A stretch of 64,000 nucleotides of DNA from Streptomyces sp. R41 (GCF_041053055.1 NZ_CP163443.1:7051001-7115000), one strand, 5' to 3'; positions 35,438 through 45,230 are shown, numbered from the stretch's first letter. Numbers and translations are program-made. Notes: a model not told the origin generated them from the letters alone.

Positions 35438-36073
35438 TCACCTGGTGACGATTCCGGTCACCAGATTGATCGTGGTGGCCAGGATGCTGGTACCGAAGAC
35501 ATAGGACAGCAGGCAGTGGCGGAGCACTACTGTACGGATTTGTGCACTTGAGACGCTGGTGTCGGAGACCTGGTAGGTCATCCCGAGGTTGTAACTGAAA
35601 TAAAGGAAGTCGGCGTACGCAGGGGGGTGTTCGGAGTTGAAGTCGATACCGCCTGCCGGCTTCGCGTAAAAGAGGTATGCGTAGCGGGTGGAGTACATCA
35701 GGTGCAGTGATGCCCAGCCCATGAACACACCCGCAGCCGCTGTCGCGGCCGCAGCGTGACTGTCCGCGGATTTCCCGCGCAGGAGCAGGACAACAATGCT
35801 GACCAGCGCGAACAGAGCGGCCGTGACGACGATGACTTCCTCGGCGAGGGGGCGGAAGTTCTCGCGCTGGGCGTTGCGGTGAGTGGTGGCTGCGTCCATG
35901 GGCCACAACACCTTCAAGCCCGCCACGACGAAGAGCGCCTCGGTGGCGGCGATGCCGGCGAGAATGCCCAGCGGGGCGTCGGTCAGGAAGCCTGCGATCG
36001 CGCCGATCGCCACTCCGACGACCACTGCACCGGCGAGTCGAGGCACGGCGGACAACGGCAACCGGGTCTTCAT
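35438..36073 (-). CDS. DUF1345 membrane protein
   Basis: 211 residues from ATG 36073; the nearest good ribosome site (AAGGAGG) is somewhat far upstream. About five hydrophobic segments, including [36 protein letters not shown] and [13 protein letters not shown]. The section [24 protein letters not shown] is characteristic of DUF1345. No function is known. It shares no operon with its neighbours and lies convergent to the peroxidase gene. Confidence 0.85.
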   Translation of the reverse strand: MKTRLPLSAVPRLAGAVVVGVAIGAIAGFLTDAPLGILAGIAATEALFVVAGLKVLWPMDAATTHRNAQRENFRPLAEEVIVVTAALFALVSIVVLLLRGKSADSHAAAATAAAGVFMGWASLHLMYSTRYAYLFYAKPAGGIDFNSEHPPAYADFLYFSYNLGMTYQVSDTSVSSAQIRTVVLRHCLLSYVFGTSILATTINLVTGIVTR

Positions 36074-36190
36074 GGGGTCGACGACGTCCTCCTTGTGTGA
36101 CAGGGGCCTGAGTCTGGTTTCGGGTGCGGGTTCGCTGCGGCTGGTCGCACCCACGCGGCGGAGCCGCATGAGGTCACAGCCCCGCGCCCC

Positions 36191-37342
36191 TCACGGGGCG
36201 CTTCTGTATCCCTCGTTGGATCCACTCGTGGCCCCCTGGGGGAGCTTCGGCGGCCTGTACCGCCGCAGGGGCTGCCCGCCGGGGTCGGGGCGTACCGCGC
36301 CCAGCAGCGGATTGGCGGCGATCGGCGAAACCTTGATCTTCGTCCCCGGCCGCGGCGCCTGCACGACCATGCCGTCGCCGAGGTACATCGCCACATGTGT
36401 GGCCTCCGGGAAATAGATCACCAAGTCCCCAGGGCGCAGTTCGCTCAGCGGGATTCTCGGGAGCTGGGCCCACTGCTCCTGGCTGGTGCGGGGAATGGGC
36501 TGTCCGGCGCGCTGCCACGCCTGCGAGGTCAGGCCGGAGCAGTCGTACGACTTCGGGCCCTGCGCACCCCACTGGTACGGCTTCCCGATCTGGCGCACGG
36601 CGTACCGCAGCGCTGCCTCGCCCTCCTGCGAGGGGCGCTTTTTGCTGCTGAGGGCCCCCGAGGCCATGAACTTCTTCTGCGCCTCGGCCGCCCCCGACTT
36701 CTCGAACCTGTCCAGCTCGGCGAGCTGGTCGACGGTCAGCGAGGCGAGCAGTTCCTCGACGTCCTTGAGCCGCTTGCGTACGTCGTCGCGCTCCTTCTTC
36801 TGCCGCTGGGCGAGGGTGAGTTGACCGTCGAGCGCCTTGCGGGCCGCACGCGCGAGCGCGTCGGCCTTCCGCTCGCTGCCGACCACCCGTTCCACGGTCC
36901 CGGCCCGTTCCAGCGACAGCTGCCCGATCAGGTGCCCCTCGTCGAGGGCGTGCTGCGGATCGCGGGCGAGAAGCAGCCGTACGTACGAGGAGATCTCGCC
37001 GCTGTTCTGGTACTGCTGCCGGGCGAGCCGCCCCGCGGCGCCGCGGCTGTCGTGCAGCGAGAGGCGGGCCTTGGCGAGGCCGGCGTCGAGCCGGGAGACC
37101 TCGGCGCGCTGCTCCTTCAGCTTCTCCGCGGTCCCGTTGTACGTCTCGGTGGCCCGCTCGGCATCCCTGTACAGCCGCTGAAGGTCCGTCAGCAATGCGG
37201 CGACGGAACGCTGTCCGGGTTCGCCGACGGCCGCGCCCGTCGCGGGACCGGGATCCGGGACGGCCGTCGCGGGCGTGGGCGCGAGGAGCGCCCCGGCCGT
37301 CACCGCCGCCGTACACACCAGGCGCAGAAGCCTTCCTGACAC
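36191..37342 (-). CDS. Secreted NlpC/P60 peptidoglycan hydrolase
   Basis: 383 residues from GTG 37342, chosen because GGAGGTGA lies 5 bp upstream. A signal peptide (RLLRLVCTAAVTAGALLAP) is followed by a long coiled-coil (residues about 45-240, Arg/Glu/Leu-rich), then the NlpC/P60 domain with catalytic Cys in YDCSGLTSQAW and His in THVAMYLGDG. The family cleaves D-Glu-diaminopimelate-type peptide bonds in the cell wall, and coiled-coil N-termini of this type restrain activity. It is the first gene of its transcript. Confidence 0.92.
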   Translation of the reverse strand: MSGRLLRLVCTAAVTAGALLAPTPATAVPDPGPATGAAVGEPGQRSVAALLTDLQRLYRDAERATETYNGTAEKLKEQRAEVSRLDAGLAKARLSLHDSRGAAGRLARQQYQNSGEISSYVRLLLARDPQHALDEGHLIGQLSLERAGTVERVVGSERKADALARAARKALDGQLTLAQRQKKERDDVRKRLKDVEELLASLTVDQLAELDRFEKSGAAEAQKKFMASGALSSKKRPSQEGEAALRYAVRQIGKPYQWGAQGPKSYDCSGLTSQAWQRAGQPIPRTSQEQWAQLPRIPLSELRPGDLVIYFPEATHVAMYLGDGMVVQAPRPGTKIKVSPIAANPLLGAVRPDPGGQPLRRYRPPKLPQGATSGSNEGYRSAP

Positions 37343-37444
37343 GTCATCACCTCCGGTGCTGGGGTGGTACATCCACCTCGCACCGGCAGGATCGGGCGCT
37401 CGCATCCCGAGCGCGCGCGGGCTGGTCGGTTCAGCCCAAGAAGC

Positions 37445-37762
37445 TCACTCGTCGGCGTGGGGGTCCGGCGTGGCGTCGCTCTGTCCTTCGGCCTTGGTCT
37501 CGGTCTTCGACCAGGGCCACTTCGGCCCGCGCCCCTGCTTCCCCTCGGGGTCGTACTCGTACTTCCACCCCTGATGCAGCCCCAGCCGCTTGCTCCGGCT
37601 CGCCTGCACGCGCCGGTAGACGAGCACGGTGGGCGGCCCGCCGTGCGCGTCCGGCACCGGAACCCGGTAGGTCTTCGGCGGATGTCCGGTGGGGCCGAGC
37701 AGGACGGGCAGCACGCGGCCGTCCAGCGGGCCGCCCACAAAGGGAGTGTCTTCGCTCTTCAC
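37445..37762 (-). CDS. Small conserved hypothetical protein
   Basis: 105 residues from ATG 37762. The start (PFVGGPLDGRVLPVLLG) reads as a small beta-strand protein and the rest is basic, ending in a hydrophilic tail (SDATPDPHADE). No membrane segment or signal is present. Similar short proteins with GGPLDG openings are common and unnamed in Streptomyces. It lies 34 bp after the TetR gene on the same strand and may be co-transcribed. Confidence 0.7.
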   Translation of the reverse strand: MKSEDTPFVGGPLDGRVLPVLLGPTGHPPKTYRVPVPDAHGGPPTVLVYRRVQASRSKRLGLHQGWKYEYDPEGKQGRGPKWPWSKTETKAEGQSDATPDPHADE

Positions 37763-37796
37763 GCAACCAGTGTCACAAACACCACGGTCACCGCCG

Positions 37797-38522
37797 TCAC
37801 AGCAGACGCGCCGCGTCCCCGATCACCGGGAGCACCCGACGGGCCATCGCTCCCACGGCCCCGTCCGCCGTCTCCAGCGCGAGCGCGGCCTTCACCACCG
37901 CCGCGGCCTGCGGATCGCGGCCCGCGGTCGCCGCGAGCGCCGCCACGAACTGTTCGACGAGCCAGTCCCGCAGCTCGTCGAGCGGCGGCTCCTTGTTCTC
38001 GTCGAGCCAGATCAGCGAAGCGGCCTCCACGGCGGTGATCCACATCCGAACGGTCATCCGCAGCCGCGGCCCGGGATCGTCGACCGCCAGATGATCGAGA
38101 ATGTGCTCGGCGGCGGCCCGCCGCACCCCGTCCACTATGGCCGTGGTCCGAGACGTCTCGACGACGCTTCCGCCCTGCAGCAGGGCGCTGAACCCGGCGT
38201 CGTGGTGGTCCACGAACGCGAGATAGCGGTCGAGCGCCCGGGACAGCCGCTGGGTGAGCGGTCCCTCCGGGGGTTCCGCGAAACAGTGCTCCAGCTCTTC
38301 GGCCGCTGACCGCAGAGCGGCCTCGTACAGCTGCTGCTTGCCGCCCGGGAAATACCGGTAGACCAGCGGCCTGGACACCCCCGCCGCCTCCGCCACGTCG
38401 TCCAGCGAGACCTCCTCGGGCGCGCGGTGCGCGAAGAGGGACAGCGCAGCCTCGAGCAGCTGACTGCGCCGCTCCTCGACACTCAGCCGTCGGTACGCGC
38501 GGATGGGAGCGTCGGAGGTCAT
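37797..38522 (-). CDS. TetR-family regulator
   Basis: 241 residues from ATG 38522. The N-terminal helix-turn-helix (LLEAALSLFAHRAPEEVSLDDVAEAAGVSRPLVYRYF) is typical TetR, with a recognition helix of SRPLVYRYF. The C-terminal ligand-binding domain is all-helical and not recognisable. No palindromic operator was found upstream. The region upstream holds the dispersed repeat (38592-38700), beyond which the AurF-like gene ends. Confidence 0.9.
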   Translation of the reverse strand: MTSDAPIRAYRRLSVEERRSQLLEAALSLFAHRAPEEVSLDDVAEAAGVSRPLVYRYFPGGKQQLYEAALRSAAEELEHCFAEPPEGPLTQRLSRALDRYLAFVDHHDAGFSALLQGGSVVETSRTTAIVDGVRRAAAEHILDHLAVDDPGPRLRMTVRMWITAVEAASLIWLDENKEPPLDELRDWLVEQFVAALAATAGRDPQAAAVVKAALALETADGAVGAMARRVLPVIGDAARLL

Positions 38523-38591
38523 GTCGGCAGCGTATCCGTGTATGCGCCCCCACCGCCCCTGCCTGTCCGGTCCCTCGGGGCTGCCGCGAAC

Positions 38592-38700
38592 GGTGCGCCC
38601 CGTCAGCGGCGCGGGGAACTGCGCGACCAGCCCCCACTCACTCGCGGCGGAAGGAGAACCCGGGGGTCTGGGGGCAGAGCCCCCAGGTACGGGACGGGCA
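38592..38700. repeat. Dispersed intergenic repeat with hairpin, copy A
   Basis: Shares GGCGCGGGGAACTGCGCGAC followed by a GC-rich stretch and a CTGGGGGC-AGA-GCCCCCAG hairpin (38668-38686) with a copy at 51325-51480. It lies just past the stop of the minus-strand AurF-like gene, so it probably terminates that transcript. Confidence 0.75.
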
Positions 38701-38720
38701 GGGTGGGAGGGAGCGAAAAC

Positions 38721-39656
38721 TCAGGCCAGCAACCCCGACGACTTCCACAGCCGCCGCCCGGCCCCCCGCAGCACCCCGATGTCGTCCAGGAAGTCCGTCA
38801 ACCGCTTCGCCCCGGTCTGCATCACGTCACGCCGATGCCCACTCGCCTTGACCTGAGCGATGGCCTCGCGCTTGTCGAGCCCGACATTCGTGTAGACCTC
38901 GGGATTGATGAACGCGACGGAGAAGACGCGCGCGAACTCTCCGGAGGTGACCCGGGTGAACTCCTGCGACCAGCGCGGCGCCGTGACCATCTGCCGCCGC
39001 AGCTCCTCCCGCGCGTACCGCACGTGCCGCGCCTCCTCCACGACATGGATGCGCGTGACCCCCCGGATGAGCGTCTGCACCCGCTCGTCCGGGAACGTCA
39101 GCCGCTGCATCCAGTCGAGGATCTCCTCGCCGAGCAGCGTCGCCGTGAAGGACCCCGGCGTGGTCGAGATGGTCTTGAACAGACGCCCGAGATTCAGGTG
39201 CGCCCGGCTCACGGGGTAGTACGGCGTCTGCCCGCGCGAGATCAGCCGGGCGAACATCTTGGAGTGCCGGCACTCGTCCTCGATCTCGGTCAGCGCGTAC
39301 CGCACGTGCGCACTCGTGGCCGCCTTGTCGTAGATGTGCCGCACCAGCAGCTGCATCAGGATGATCTCGAACCAGATGCCCAGGGACGCGAGCGCGGCGG
39401 CCTCGTGCTGCGACAGCGCGATCCGCTGCTCCTCGCTCATCCGCCGCCACATCGGGGTGTCGTACAGCGACACCAGCTCCGGCGGCCAGAACCACTTGCC
39501 CTCCTCGAAGGGCGCGTCCCAGTCCAGCTCCTTGTCCGGGTCGAAGGAGTGCTTGGCGGAAGAATCGAGCAACCGCTCGGCCACCTGCTCCCGGTCCTTG
39601 AGCAGACCGAGCGCGTCGCGGAGACCATCGAGTCCGTCTTCCGTCACCGTCGTCAT
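38721..39656 (-). CDS. AurF-like diiron oxygenase-family protein
   Basis: 311 residues from ATG 39656 behind GAGGTGGG. The helical bundle carries two carboxylate-His sets: EIEDECRHSKMF and VVEEARHVRYAREEL, with further Glu in SQHEAAALASL and LLGEEILDWM. These match the AurF family, whose founder oxidises p-aminobenzoate to the nitro compound using a diiron centre. No surrounding biosynthetic genes are present, so its substrate is unknown. It is divergent from a second diiron protein gene (39797) with 140 bp between them. Confidence 0.85.
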   Translation of the reverse strand: MTTVTEDGLDGLRDALGLLKDREQVAERLLDSSAKHSFDPDKELDWDAPFEEGKWFWPPELVSLYDTPMWRRMSEEQRIALSQHEAAALASLGIWFEIILMQLLVRHIYDKAATSAHVRYALTEIEDECRHSKMFARLISRGQTPYYPVSRAHLNLGRLFKTISTTPGSFTATLLGEEILDWMQRLTFPDERVQTLIRGVTRIHVVEEARHVRYAREELRRQMVTAPRWSQEFTRVTSGEFARVFSVAFINPEVYTNVGLDKREAIAQVKASGHRRDVMQTGAKRLTDFLDDIGVLRGAGRRLWKSSGLLA

Positions 39657-39796
39657 GGCTGTTCCCACCTCGTCGTACGGGATTGCTTCAAGGGTTACCG
39701 GCGGTCACGTCTTATGAGACTGCTTGTCAGCAAGCTCGTCAATCCCCTGCGTCCGACTTGTTGACGACGCGTCTACCCCGTGTGAGCCTGCGATGT

Positions 39797-40912
39797 ATGC
39801 CGACGCATGAGCTGTACGCCAAGGACTCGGGAGACCCCCTCTGGCAGGTACCGGCCTCCGGGGCGGCACGTTTCAGCTGGGAGTACGACGACGGTCGTGA
39901 CCGGCTGCTCGCCCTGTACCAGAAGGGCAAGGACAAGCAGTGGGACGGCCAGAAGCGAATCGACTGGGATCTCGAAGTCGACCCGTACGACCCGCTCGGC
40001 ACGCCCGATGAGTCGATGTCCCTCTACGGCACGAAGCACTGGGCGAAGCTCACCGACCGCGACAAGGGCGAACTGCGCAAGCACTACGCCTCCTGGCAGT
40101 TCAGCCAGTTCCTGCACGGCGAGCAGGGCGCGATGATCTGCGCGGCGCGCATCGTCGAATCGGTCCCCGACCTCGACGCGAAGTTCTATTCGGCCACCCA
40201 GACCATGGACGAGGCCCGGCACGCCGAGATCTACGGCCGCTTCCTGCATGAGAAGATCGGGATGCTCTACCCGATCAACGACAACCTGCAGTCGCTCCTC
40301 GGCGACACCCTCCGCGACTCCCGCTGGGACATGCCGTACCTGGGCATGCAGGTCCTGATCGAGGGCCTGGCGCTGGCGGCCTTCGGCATGATCAGGGACA
40401 CGACCGACAAGCCTCTGCCGAAACAGATCCTGGCGTACGTGATGCAGGACGAGGCGAGGCATGTCGCCTTCGGCAGGATGGCGCTGCGCGACTACTACAA
40501 ACAACTGTCCGACGCCGAACTGCGCGAGCGCGAGGAATTCGTCATCGAGGGCTGCTACTTGATGCGCGACCGCCTCCGCGGCGTAGAGGTCCTGGAGAAC
40601 TTCGGCATCCCCACGGCCGAGGCCGAGGAATACAGCGAACAGTCCGAATTCCTCGCCCTGTTCCGCCAGTTGCTGTTCTCCCGCATCGTCCCCTGCGTCA
40701 AGGACATCGGCCTGTGGGGCAAACGCCTCCAAGAGGCGTACGTCGACATGGGCGTCTTCGAGATGGGCAACTCGAACCTCGACCTGCTGATGGCTCAGGA
40801 CGAGGAGATCGCCGAGCAGCTGGACGCGGAGAGGTTCGCGGCGGAGGAGGGCGAGCGCGTCTCCGAGGTGCAGGACGCGATCGACGCGGGCGCGGCATCG
40901 TCGGAGGCATGA
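39797..40912 (+). CDS. Ferritin-like / R2-like diiron protein
   Basis: 371 residues from ATG 39797; a GTG at 39782 would add five residues. Two EARH signatures, MDEARHAEIYGRF and QDEARHVAFGRMAL, sit on paired helices with LHGEQGAMICAARI, the arrangement of a carboxylate-bridged diiron site in ferritin-like or ribonucleotide-reductase-R2-like proteins. The C-terminus is acidic (EEIAEQLDAERFAAEEGE). An oxidase or oxygenase role is inferred from the metal motif only. Its divergent neighbour is an AurF-like protein. Confidence 0.83.
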   Translation: MPTHELYAKDSGDPLWQVPASGAARFSWEYDDGRDRLLALYQKGKDKQWDGQKRIDWDLEVDPYDPLGTPDESMSLYGTKHWAKLTDRDKGELRKHYASWQFSQFLHGEQGAMICAARIVESVPDLDAKFYSATQTMDEARHAEIYGRFLHEKIGMLYPINDNLQSLLGDTLRDSRWDMPYLGMQVLIEGLALAAFGMIRDTTDKPLPKQILAYVMQDEARHVAFGRMALRDYYKQLSDAELREREEFVIEGCYLMRDRLRGVEVLENFGIPTAEAEEYSEQSEFLALFRQLLFSRIVPCVKDIGLWGKRLQEAYVDMGVFEMGNSNLDLLMAQDEEIAEQLDAERFAAEEGERVSEVQDAIDAGAASSEA

Positions 40913-41099
40913 CCGAGCCGACGATCAGCACGAACCACGCCGCCGCCCGCACCACCAGTGATGCCCGTTGTGCAAGCCCGGCTCCACAGTGCCAGGCAGT
41001 CGACCTGGGAGCACGACGACGGCCGCGACTGCCCTCTCGCTTCGTCCCGGCAGCTGCGGCGGGCGGTCATGCGGGCGCAGCAGGGCCGCACGACAGCCG

Positions 41100-41615
41100 C
41101 TAGACGGGGCACTCCACGTCCGCGGCGGCAACCCGTCCCGCGTCGGTGACCGGCTCGGCCCCTTGCGGCGGAAACGGCGTGCGCAGCGTGAAGGCATACG
41201 GCGTCGCCCCGTGCTCGCGCAGATGCAGCAGCCGCTCCTCTGCCTCCGTCACTGTGGGCCGGTGCCCGGCCGGCACCCACCACAGGGCTGCCATCGCCTC
41301 CTGCAACCGCTCGAACCACTCGCGGCGCCGAGCCAGCAGCTCCCGGTGCTGCCCCTGGTACATGAACGCCGTCAGCGCGTTCGTGTCCCGCCACACCGAC
41401 ATGTTGACGATCAGCCAGTCGTCGCCGAAGACCGGTACGTCCGTGGCGTTGCCCGCATCGCTCTGCAGGCGCCAGACGAAGCCGTCGGCGGCGTCGGCGA
41501 CCGCGTTCACCGGGTCGAGGGCCTCGACGAAGTCCTTCAACTGAGGTGAGTCCAGCGGGGCCTTGAGGCGGGCGATGTTGACCTGGGCGAGTTCGTACGA
41601 GGCGGGTTCCGTCAT
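41100..41615 (-). CDS. DUF3291 family protein
   Basis: 171 residues from ATG 41615. The opening YELAQVNIARLKAPLDSPQL, then VNAVADAADGFVWRLQ, WRDTNALTAFMYQGQHRELLARR and WWVPAGHRPTVTEAEERL are the diagnostic sections of DUF3291, a small ferredoxin-like, monooxygenase-resembling fold. No function is established. It stands alone between the diiron gene and the divergent sensor kinase. Confidence 0.88.
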   Translation of the reverse strand: MTEPASYELAQVNIARLKAPLDSPQLKDFVEALDPVNAVADAADGFVWRLQSDAGNATDVPVFGDDWLIVNMSVWRDTNALTAFMYQGQHRELLARRREWFERLQEAMAALWWVPAGHRPTVTEAEERLLHLREHGATPYAFTLRTPFPPQGAEPVTDAGRVAAADVECPV

Positions 41616-41780
41616 GGACCGAACGATAGGTCGGTACGACTCGGTGTCCCATCCCCGTCTCGCTACGTGAGCAATGCCTGCCTCTCACAGCACACCCATC
41701 GGCCTCGTGAGTACCTGGGAACCGACGCCTTACGGACGGGAAACCACTCCCTGACGGGCCCGCCCATAGCCTCTCTCGGC

Positions 41781-43736
41781 ATGACGGGGAACGTACTGAC
41801 CACGCTTCGCCTTCCCGCCCTTCCCGGCTGGAACTCCATCCGCGGCCGCATGGCCATCGTCCTGGCCGTCCCGACCTGCCTGCTGCTCGTGCTCACGGGA
41901 CTCGGCGTCGCCGACCGCGCCGCCGACTGGTCCACCGCCAGGGAGACCGAGGCGCACGTCGGTGTCCTGCTGCACGTGCAGGATCTCGTGCGCGAGTTAC
42001 AGCGCGAACGCGGGCTCACCAACGGGCTGTTGGGTGGCGCCGACGAGTACCGGGACGACGTGCGCGCACAGCGGAGCCGTACCGACGACGCCCGCTCCAC
42101 CGTGCGAGCGGCGCTCTCCAAAGAGAGCGGTGATCTCCCGGGCGCCGCCTCCTCCGCCCTCGAAGCCGCACAGGTTCCGCTCGCCGGCCTCGCCACCCTG
42201 CGCACCGAGGTCGACTCCGGCACCGTCGACCGCGCCACCGTCCTGACCACCTACACCAAGGCCGTCACCGCCCTCATCGACGCGGAATCCGCCGGCGCGC
42301 CGAGCGGCGACCGCCGTACCGCCCAGGGCGTGCAGGCTCTCCAGGCCCTGGCGCGCGCCACCGAAGCCGTCGCCCTCGAACGCGGCTCCCTCAACGGCGT
42401 CTTCGCGGCCAAGCGGTTCCGCTCCGGCGAGTACCTCGACTTCACGGAGATCCGTGCCACCCGCGTGGCGGCCCTGGGCCAGTTCCGCGAACTCGCCACT
42501 TCCGCCCAGGAGTCCGCTCTCGACGCGGCCTTCAAGGCTGCCGCGGCTCGCCGGATCACCGGCTACGAGGACAAGGCCGAACGCGGAGCCGACGGATCGG
42601 CCCTCGACGTCGCCCCCGCCCGCTGGTGGGCCGACATGACGACACTCGTCGACGACCTGCACGGCGTGCAGAAGCGGGTCGGCGACGACGTGCGCGCCCG
42701 TGCCGAGGAAACGGGCAGCGCGGCCACCCGTGAGCTCGGCGGCTTCCTGGCCCTCGGCGCGCTGATCCTCGCCGTGGCCGCCGCGCTCGCCGTGATCTCG
42801 GCCCGCTCCATCACCCGCCCCCTGGGCGCCCTCGCCGACGAGGCGGACGCGGTCGCGGGCACCCGCCTGCCCGTCGCGGTCAGGCGCGTCCAGGAGGCCG
42901 GCCCCGACACCCCGCTCCCCGCCGACGATGGGCGCCCCGAACTCCCGGGCACCGCACGGGAGATCACCCGTCTGGTCGCCGCCCTGCGCAACGTGGAACG
43001 CACCGCCGTCGGACTCGCGGCCGAGCAGGCCGTCCTGCGCCGCAACAGCACCGAGTCCCTGGCCAGCCTCGGCCGTCGCAATCAGGCGCTCCTCAACCGC
43101 CAGCTCGGCCTGATCACGACCTTGGAGAGCCAGGAACTCGACCCGGACGCCCTCGCCGAGCTGTTCGAACTCGACCACCTGGCCACGCGCATGCGGCGCA
43201 ACGCCGAGTCCCTGCTCGTCCTGGCCGGCGAGGAGTCCCCGGCCCGCTCCTGGTCCCGTACGGTCACCGTCGCCGAGGTGGTCCAGTCGGCCGTCTCCGA
43301 GGTCGAACAGTACCGACGCGTGGCCGTCGCCGAGATCGAGCCGTGCCGCGTCCGCGGTCACTGCGTGGCCGAGCTGTCCCATCTGCTGGCCGAGTTGGTG
43401 GAGAACGCGCTGATGTTCAGCCCACCACAGCAGCCCGTCGAGATCTACGGCTGGCGGGACGCCGGCGAGTACTGTCTCGCCGTCGTCGACCGGGGGATCG
43501 GAATGACCACGGAACGGCTGGCGCACGCCAACGACGTACTGTCCGGCAAGGGCGCCTCCCCGCACACCAGCGCCACGCGGTTCCTCGGCCACCACGTCGT
43601 CGGCGCCCTCGCCGCCCGGCTCGCCGCCCATGTCGAGCTGCGCCCCACTCAGGGCGCGGGGGTCACGGCGTACGTCGCCCTGCCGGCCGGCCTTGTCCAT
43701 CAGCCGGACTCGTCAACGGCCGTGGTCGGAGGCTGA
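41781..43736 (+). CDS. NIT-domain sensor histidine kinase, CvnA-like orphan
   Basis: 651 residues from ATG 41781. TM1 (AIVLAVPTCLLLVLTGLG) and TM2 (GALILAVAAALAVISA) flank an extracellular region of nitrate/nitrite-sensing type (LQRERGLTNGLLGG, AVALERGSLNGVFAA). A HAMP segment and a CvnA-like kinase core follow (LLAELVENALMFSPP, DRGIGMT, GHHVVGALAARLAA). The G2 box is degenerate compared with CvnA, which may affect ATP binding. No roadblock, DUF742 or GTPase genes follow; the next gene, a PBP, is convergent and 2 bp away. Confidence 0.88.
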   Translation: MTGNVLTTLRLPALPGWNSIRGRMAIVLAVPTCLLLVLTGLGVADRAADWSTARETEAHVGVLLHVQDLVRELQRERGLTNGLLGGADEYRDDVRAQRSRTDDARSTVRAALSKESGDLPGAASSALEAAQVPLAGLATLRTEVDSGTVDRATVLTTYTKAVTALIDAESAGAPSGDRRTAQGVQALQALARATEAVALERGSLNGVFAAKRFRSGEYLDFTEIRATRVAALGQFRELATSAQESALDAAFKAAAARRITGYEDKAERGADGSALDVAPARWWADMTTLVDDLHGVQKRVGDDVRARAEETGSAATRELGGFLALGALILAVAAALAVISARSITRPLGALADEADAVAGTRLPVAVRRVQEAGPDTPLPADDGRPELPGTAREITRLVAALRNVERTAVGLAAEQAVLRRNSTESLASLGRRNQALLNRQLGLITTLESQELDPDALAELFELDHLATRMRRNAESLLVLAGEESPARSWSRTVTVAEVVQSAVSEVEQYRRVAVAEIEPCRVRGHCVAELSHLLAELVENALMFSPPQQPVEIYGWRDAGEYCLAVVDRGIGMTTERLAHANDVLSGKGASPHTSATRFLGHHVVGALAARLAAHVELRPTQGAGVTAYVALPAGLVHQPDSSTAVVGG

Positions 43737-43738
43737 GT

Positions 43739-45211
43739 TCAGCTCCCGCCGGAATGCGAGTTCAGCACCGCCTCCATCACCGCCTTCGCGATCGGCGCCG
43801 CGTCCCCACCCCCGCTGATCTCCCCGCGATTGGCCGCCGCGTCCTCGACGACGACCGCGACGGCCACGGCAGGCTCCATGGAGTCGTCGGCCTGCGCCCA
43901 GGAGATGAACCAGGCATACGGCAGGCCGGAGTTGCCGACGCCGTGCTGGGCGGTGCCGGTCTTGCCGCCGACGGTGGCGCCGGGGATGGCGGCGCTCGTG
44001 CCGGTGCCCTCTGTCACGACGTCGGTCATCAGCTCGCGCATGAGCAGCGCGGTCGTCGGGTTCATCGCCTGGTGGAGGGTCCTCGGGCCGTTCGTGGACA
44101 CCGTGGCACCGCCCTTCGTGGTCGTCCTTTCCACCAGGTAGGGCGACTTGACCGAACCCCCGCCCGCCACGGCCGCCGAGACCATCGCCATCTGGAGGGG
44201 AGTCGCGCGGGTGTCGAACTGCCCGATGGAGGAGAGGGCCAGCTGCGCGTTGTCGAGTCGCGTGTCGAAGTTGCTGGGCACGACCGAGAACGGGATCTTC
44301 AGCGACCGGTCGTTGAAGCCGAAGTTCGCCGTCGTGTGCGTCATGTCGTCGAGGCCCACGTCCACACCGAGCTTCGCGAAGACCGTGTTGCAGGACCATT
44401 CGAAGGCGTCCCGCAAAGACGCGTCCTCGCAGCCCTCGATCTCGTTGGTGAGCCGGGTCGTCGTGCCGGGCAGCCGGTACGGGTTCGGCGACGCCGTCGG
44501 CGCGTCGAGATCGGTCACCACACCCGCGTCCAGCGCCGCCGCGGCCGTCACCACCTTGAACGTCGACCCCGGCGGATACGTCTGCCGGATCGCCCGGTTG
44601 AGCATCGGCTTGCTCGCGTCCCCGTTCAGCCGCGCCCACGCCCGTGTCACCGCCGAGCCGGTCCCGGACAGCTCCGCGGGGTCGTACGACGGAGTGGAGA
44701 CCAGCGCCAGGATCCGGCCGGTGGACGGCTCGATCGCGGCGACCGCGCCCCGCCGAGAGCCGAGCCCCTTGTATGCCGCCTGCTGCGCGGCCGGGTCGAG
44801 CGTGGTGACCACCTTGCCGGCGGGGTTCTGGGCACGGGTGATGTCGTTCCACAGGGGGAGCGGGGCGAGCATCGGATTGGCGCCGGAGAGGATGTCGTCC
44901 TCGGCGTTCTCCAGGAATGTCGTCCCGTACAGCTGCGAGGCGAAGCCGGTCACGGGCGCGTACAACGGGCCGTTCAGGTACGTCCGTTCGTGGCGGAGCT
45001 GCTCACCCGTGTCCTTGGAGCCGGTGACCGTGCTGCCGCCGACGACGATGTCGCCGCGCGGCTGGTCGTAACGGGCGATCGTCCGCCGGCGGTTGGCGGG
45101 GCTGTCGTCGTACGACTGTGCCTGGAAGACCTGGATGCGGGTGGCGTTGACCAGGAGGGCCACCAACAGCAGGGCGCACAGGACCGAGGCTCGTCGGATG
45201 TACTTGGTCAC
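43739..45211 (-). CDS. Class B penicillin-binding protein (transpeptidase)
   Basis: 490 residues from GTG 45211. An N-terminal membrane anchor (VLCALLLVALLVNATRI) is followed by the class B dimerisation domain and the transpeptidase motifs S-T-F-K at residues 216-219, SCN in EWSCNTVFAKLG, and KTGTA late in the chain. It crosslinks septal or side-wall peptidoglycan. It lies 19 bp after a SEDS glycosyltransferase gene on the same strand, its expected partner. The pair resembles the second SEDS/PBP pair of Streptomyces. Confidence 0.95.
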   Translation of the reverse strand: MTKYIRRASVLCALLLVALLVNATRIQVFQAQSYDDSPANRRRTIARYDQPRGDIVVGGSTVTGSKDTGEQLRHERTYLNGPLYAPVTGFASQLYGTTFLENAEDDILSGANPMLAPLPLWNDITRAQNPAGKVVTTLDPAAQQAAYKGLGSRRGAVAAIEPSTGRILALVSTPSYDPAELSGTGSAVTRAWARLNGDASKPMLNRAIRQTYPPGSTFKVVTAAAALDAGVVTDLDAPTASPNPYRLPGTTTRLTNEIEGCEDASLRDAFEWSCNTVFAKLGVDVGLDDMTHTTANFGFNDRSLKIPFSVVPSNFDTRLDNAQLALSSIGQFDTRATPLQMAMVSAAVAGGGSVKSPYLVERTTTKGGATVSTNGPRTLHQAMNPTTALLMRELMTDVVTEGTGTSAAIPGATVGGKTGTAQHGVGNSGLPYAWFISWAQADDSMEPAVAVAVVVEDAAANRGEISGGGDAAPIAKAVMEAVLNSHSGGS

Positions 45212-45230
45212 GGCGCGAACTCCCGGGCAC

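Noticed and set aside
40909..41103. Small gene overlapping the stop of the R2-like gene (ATGA)
   Set aside because: The 64-residue product is low-complexity with no recognisable feature and no good ribosome site.
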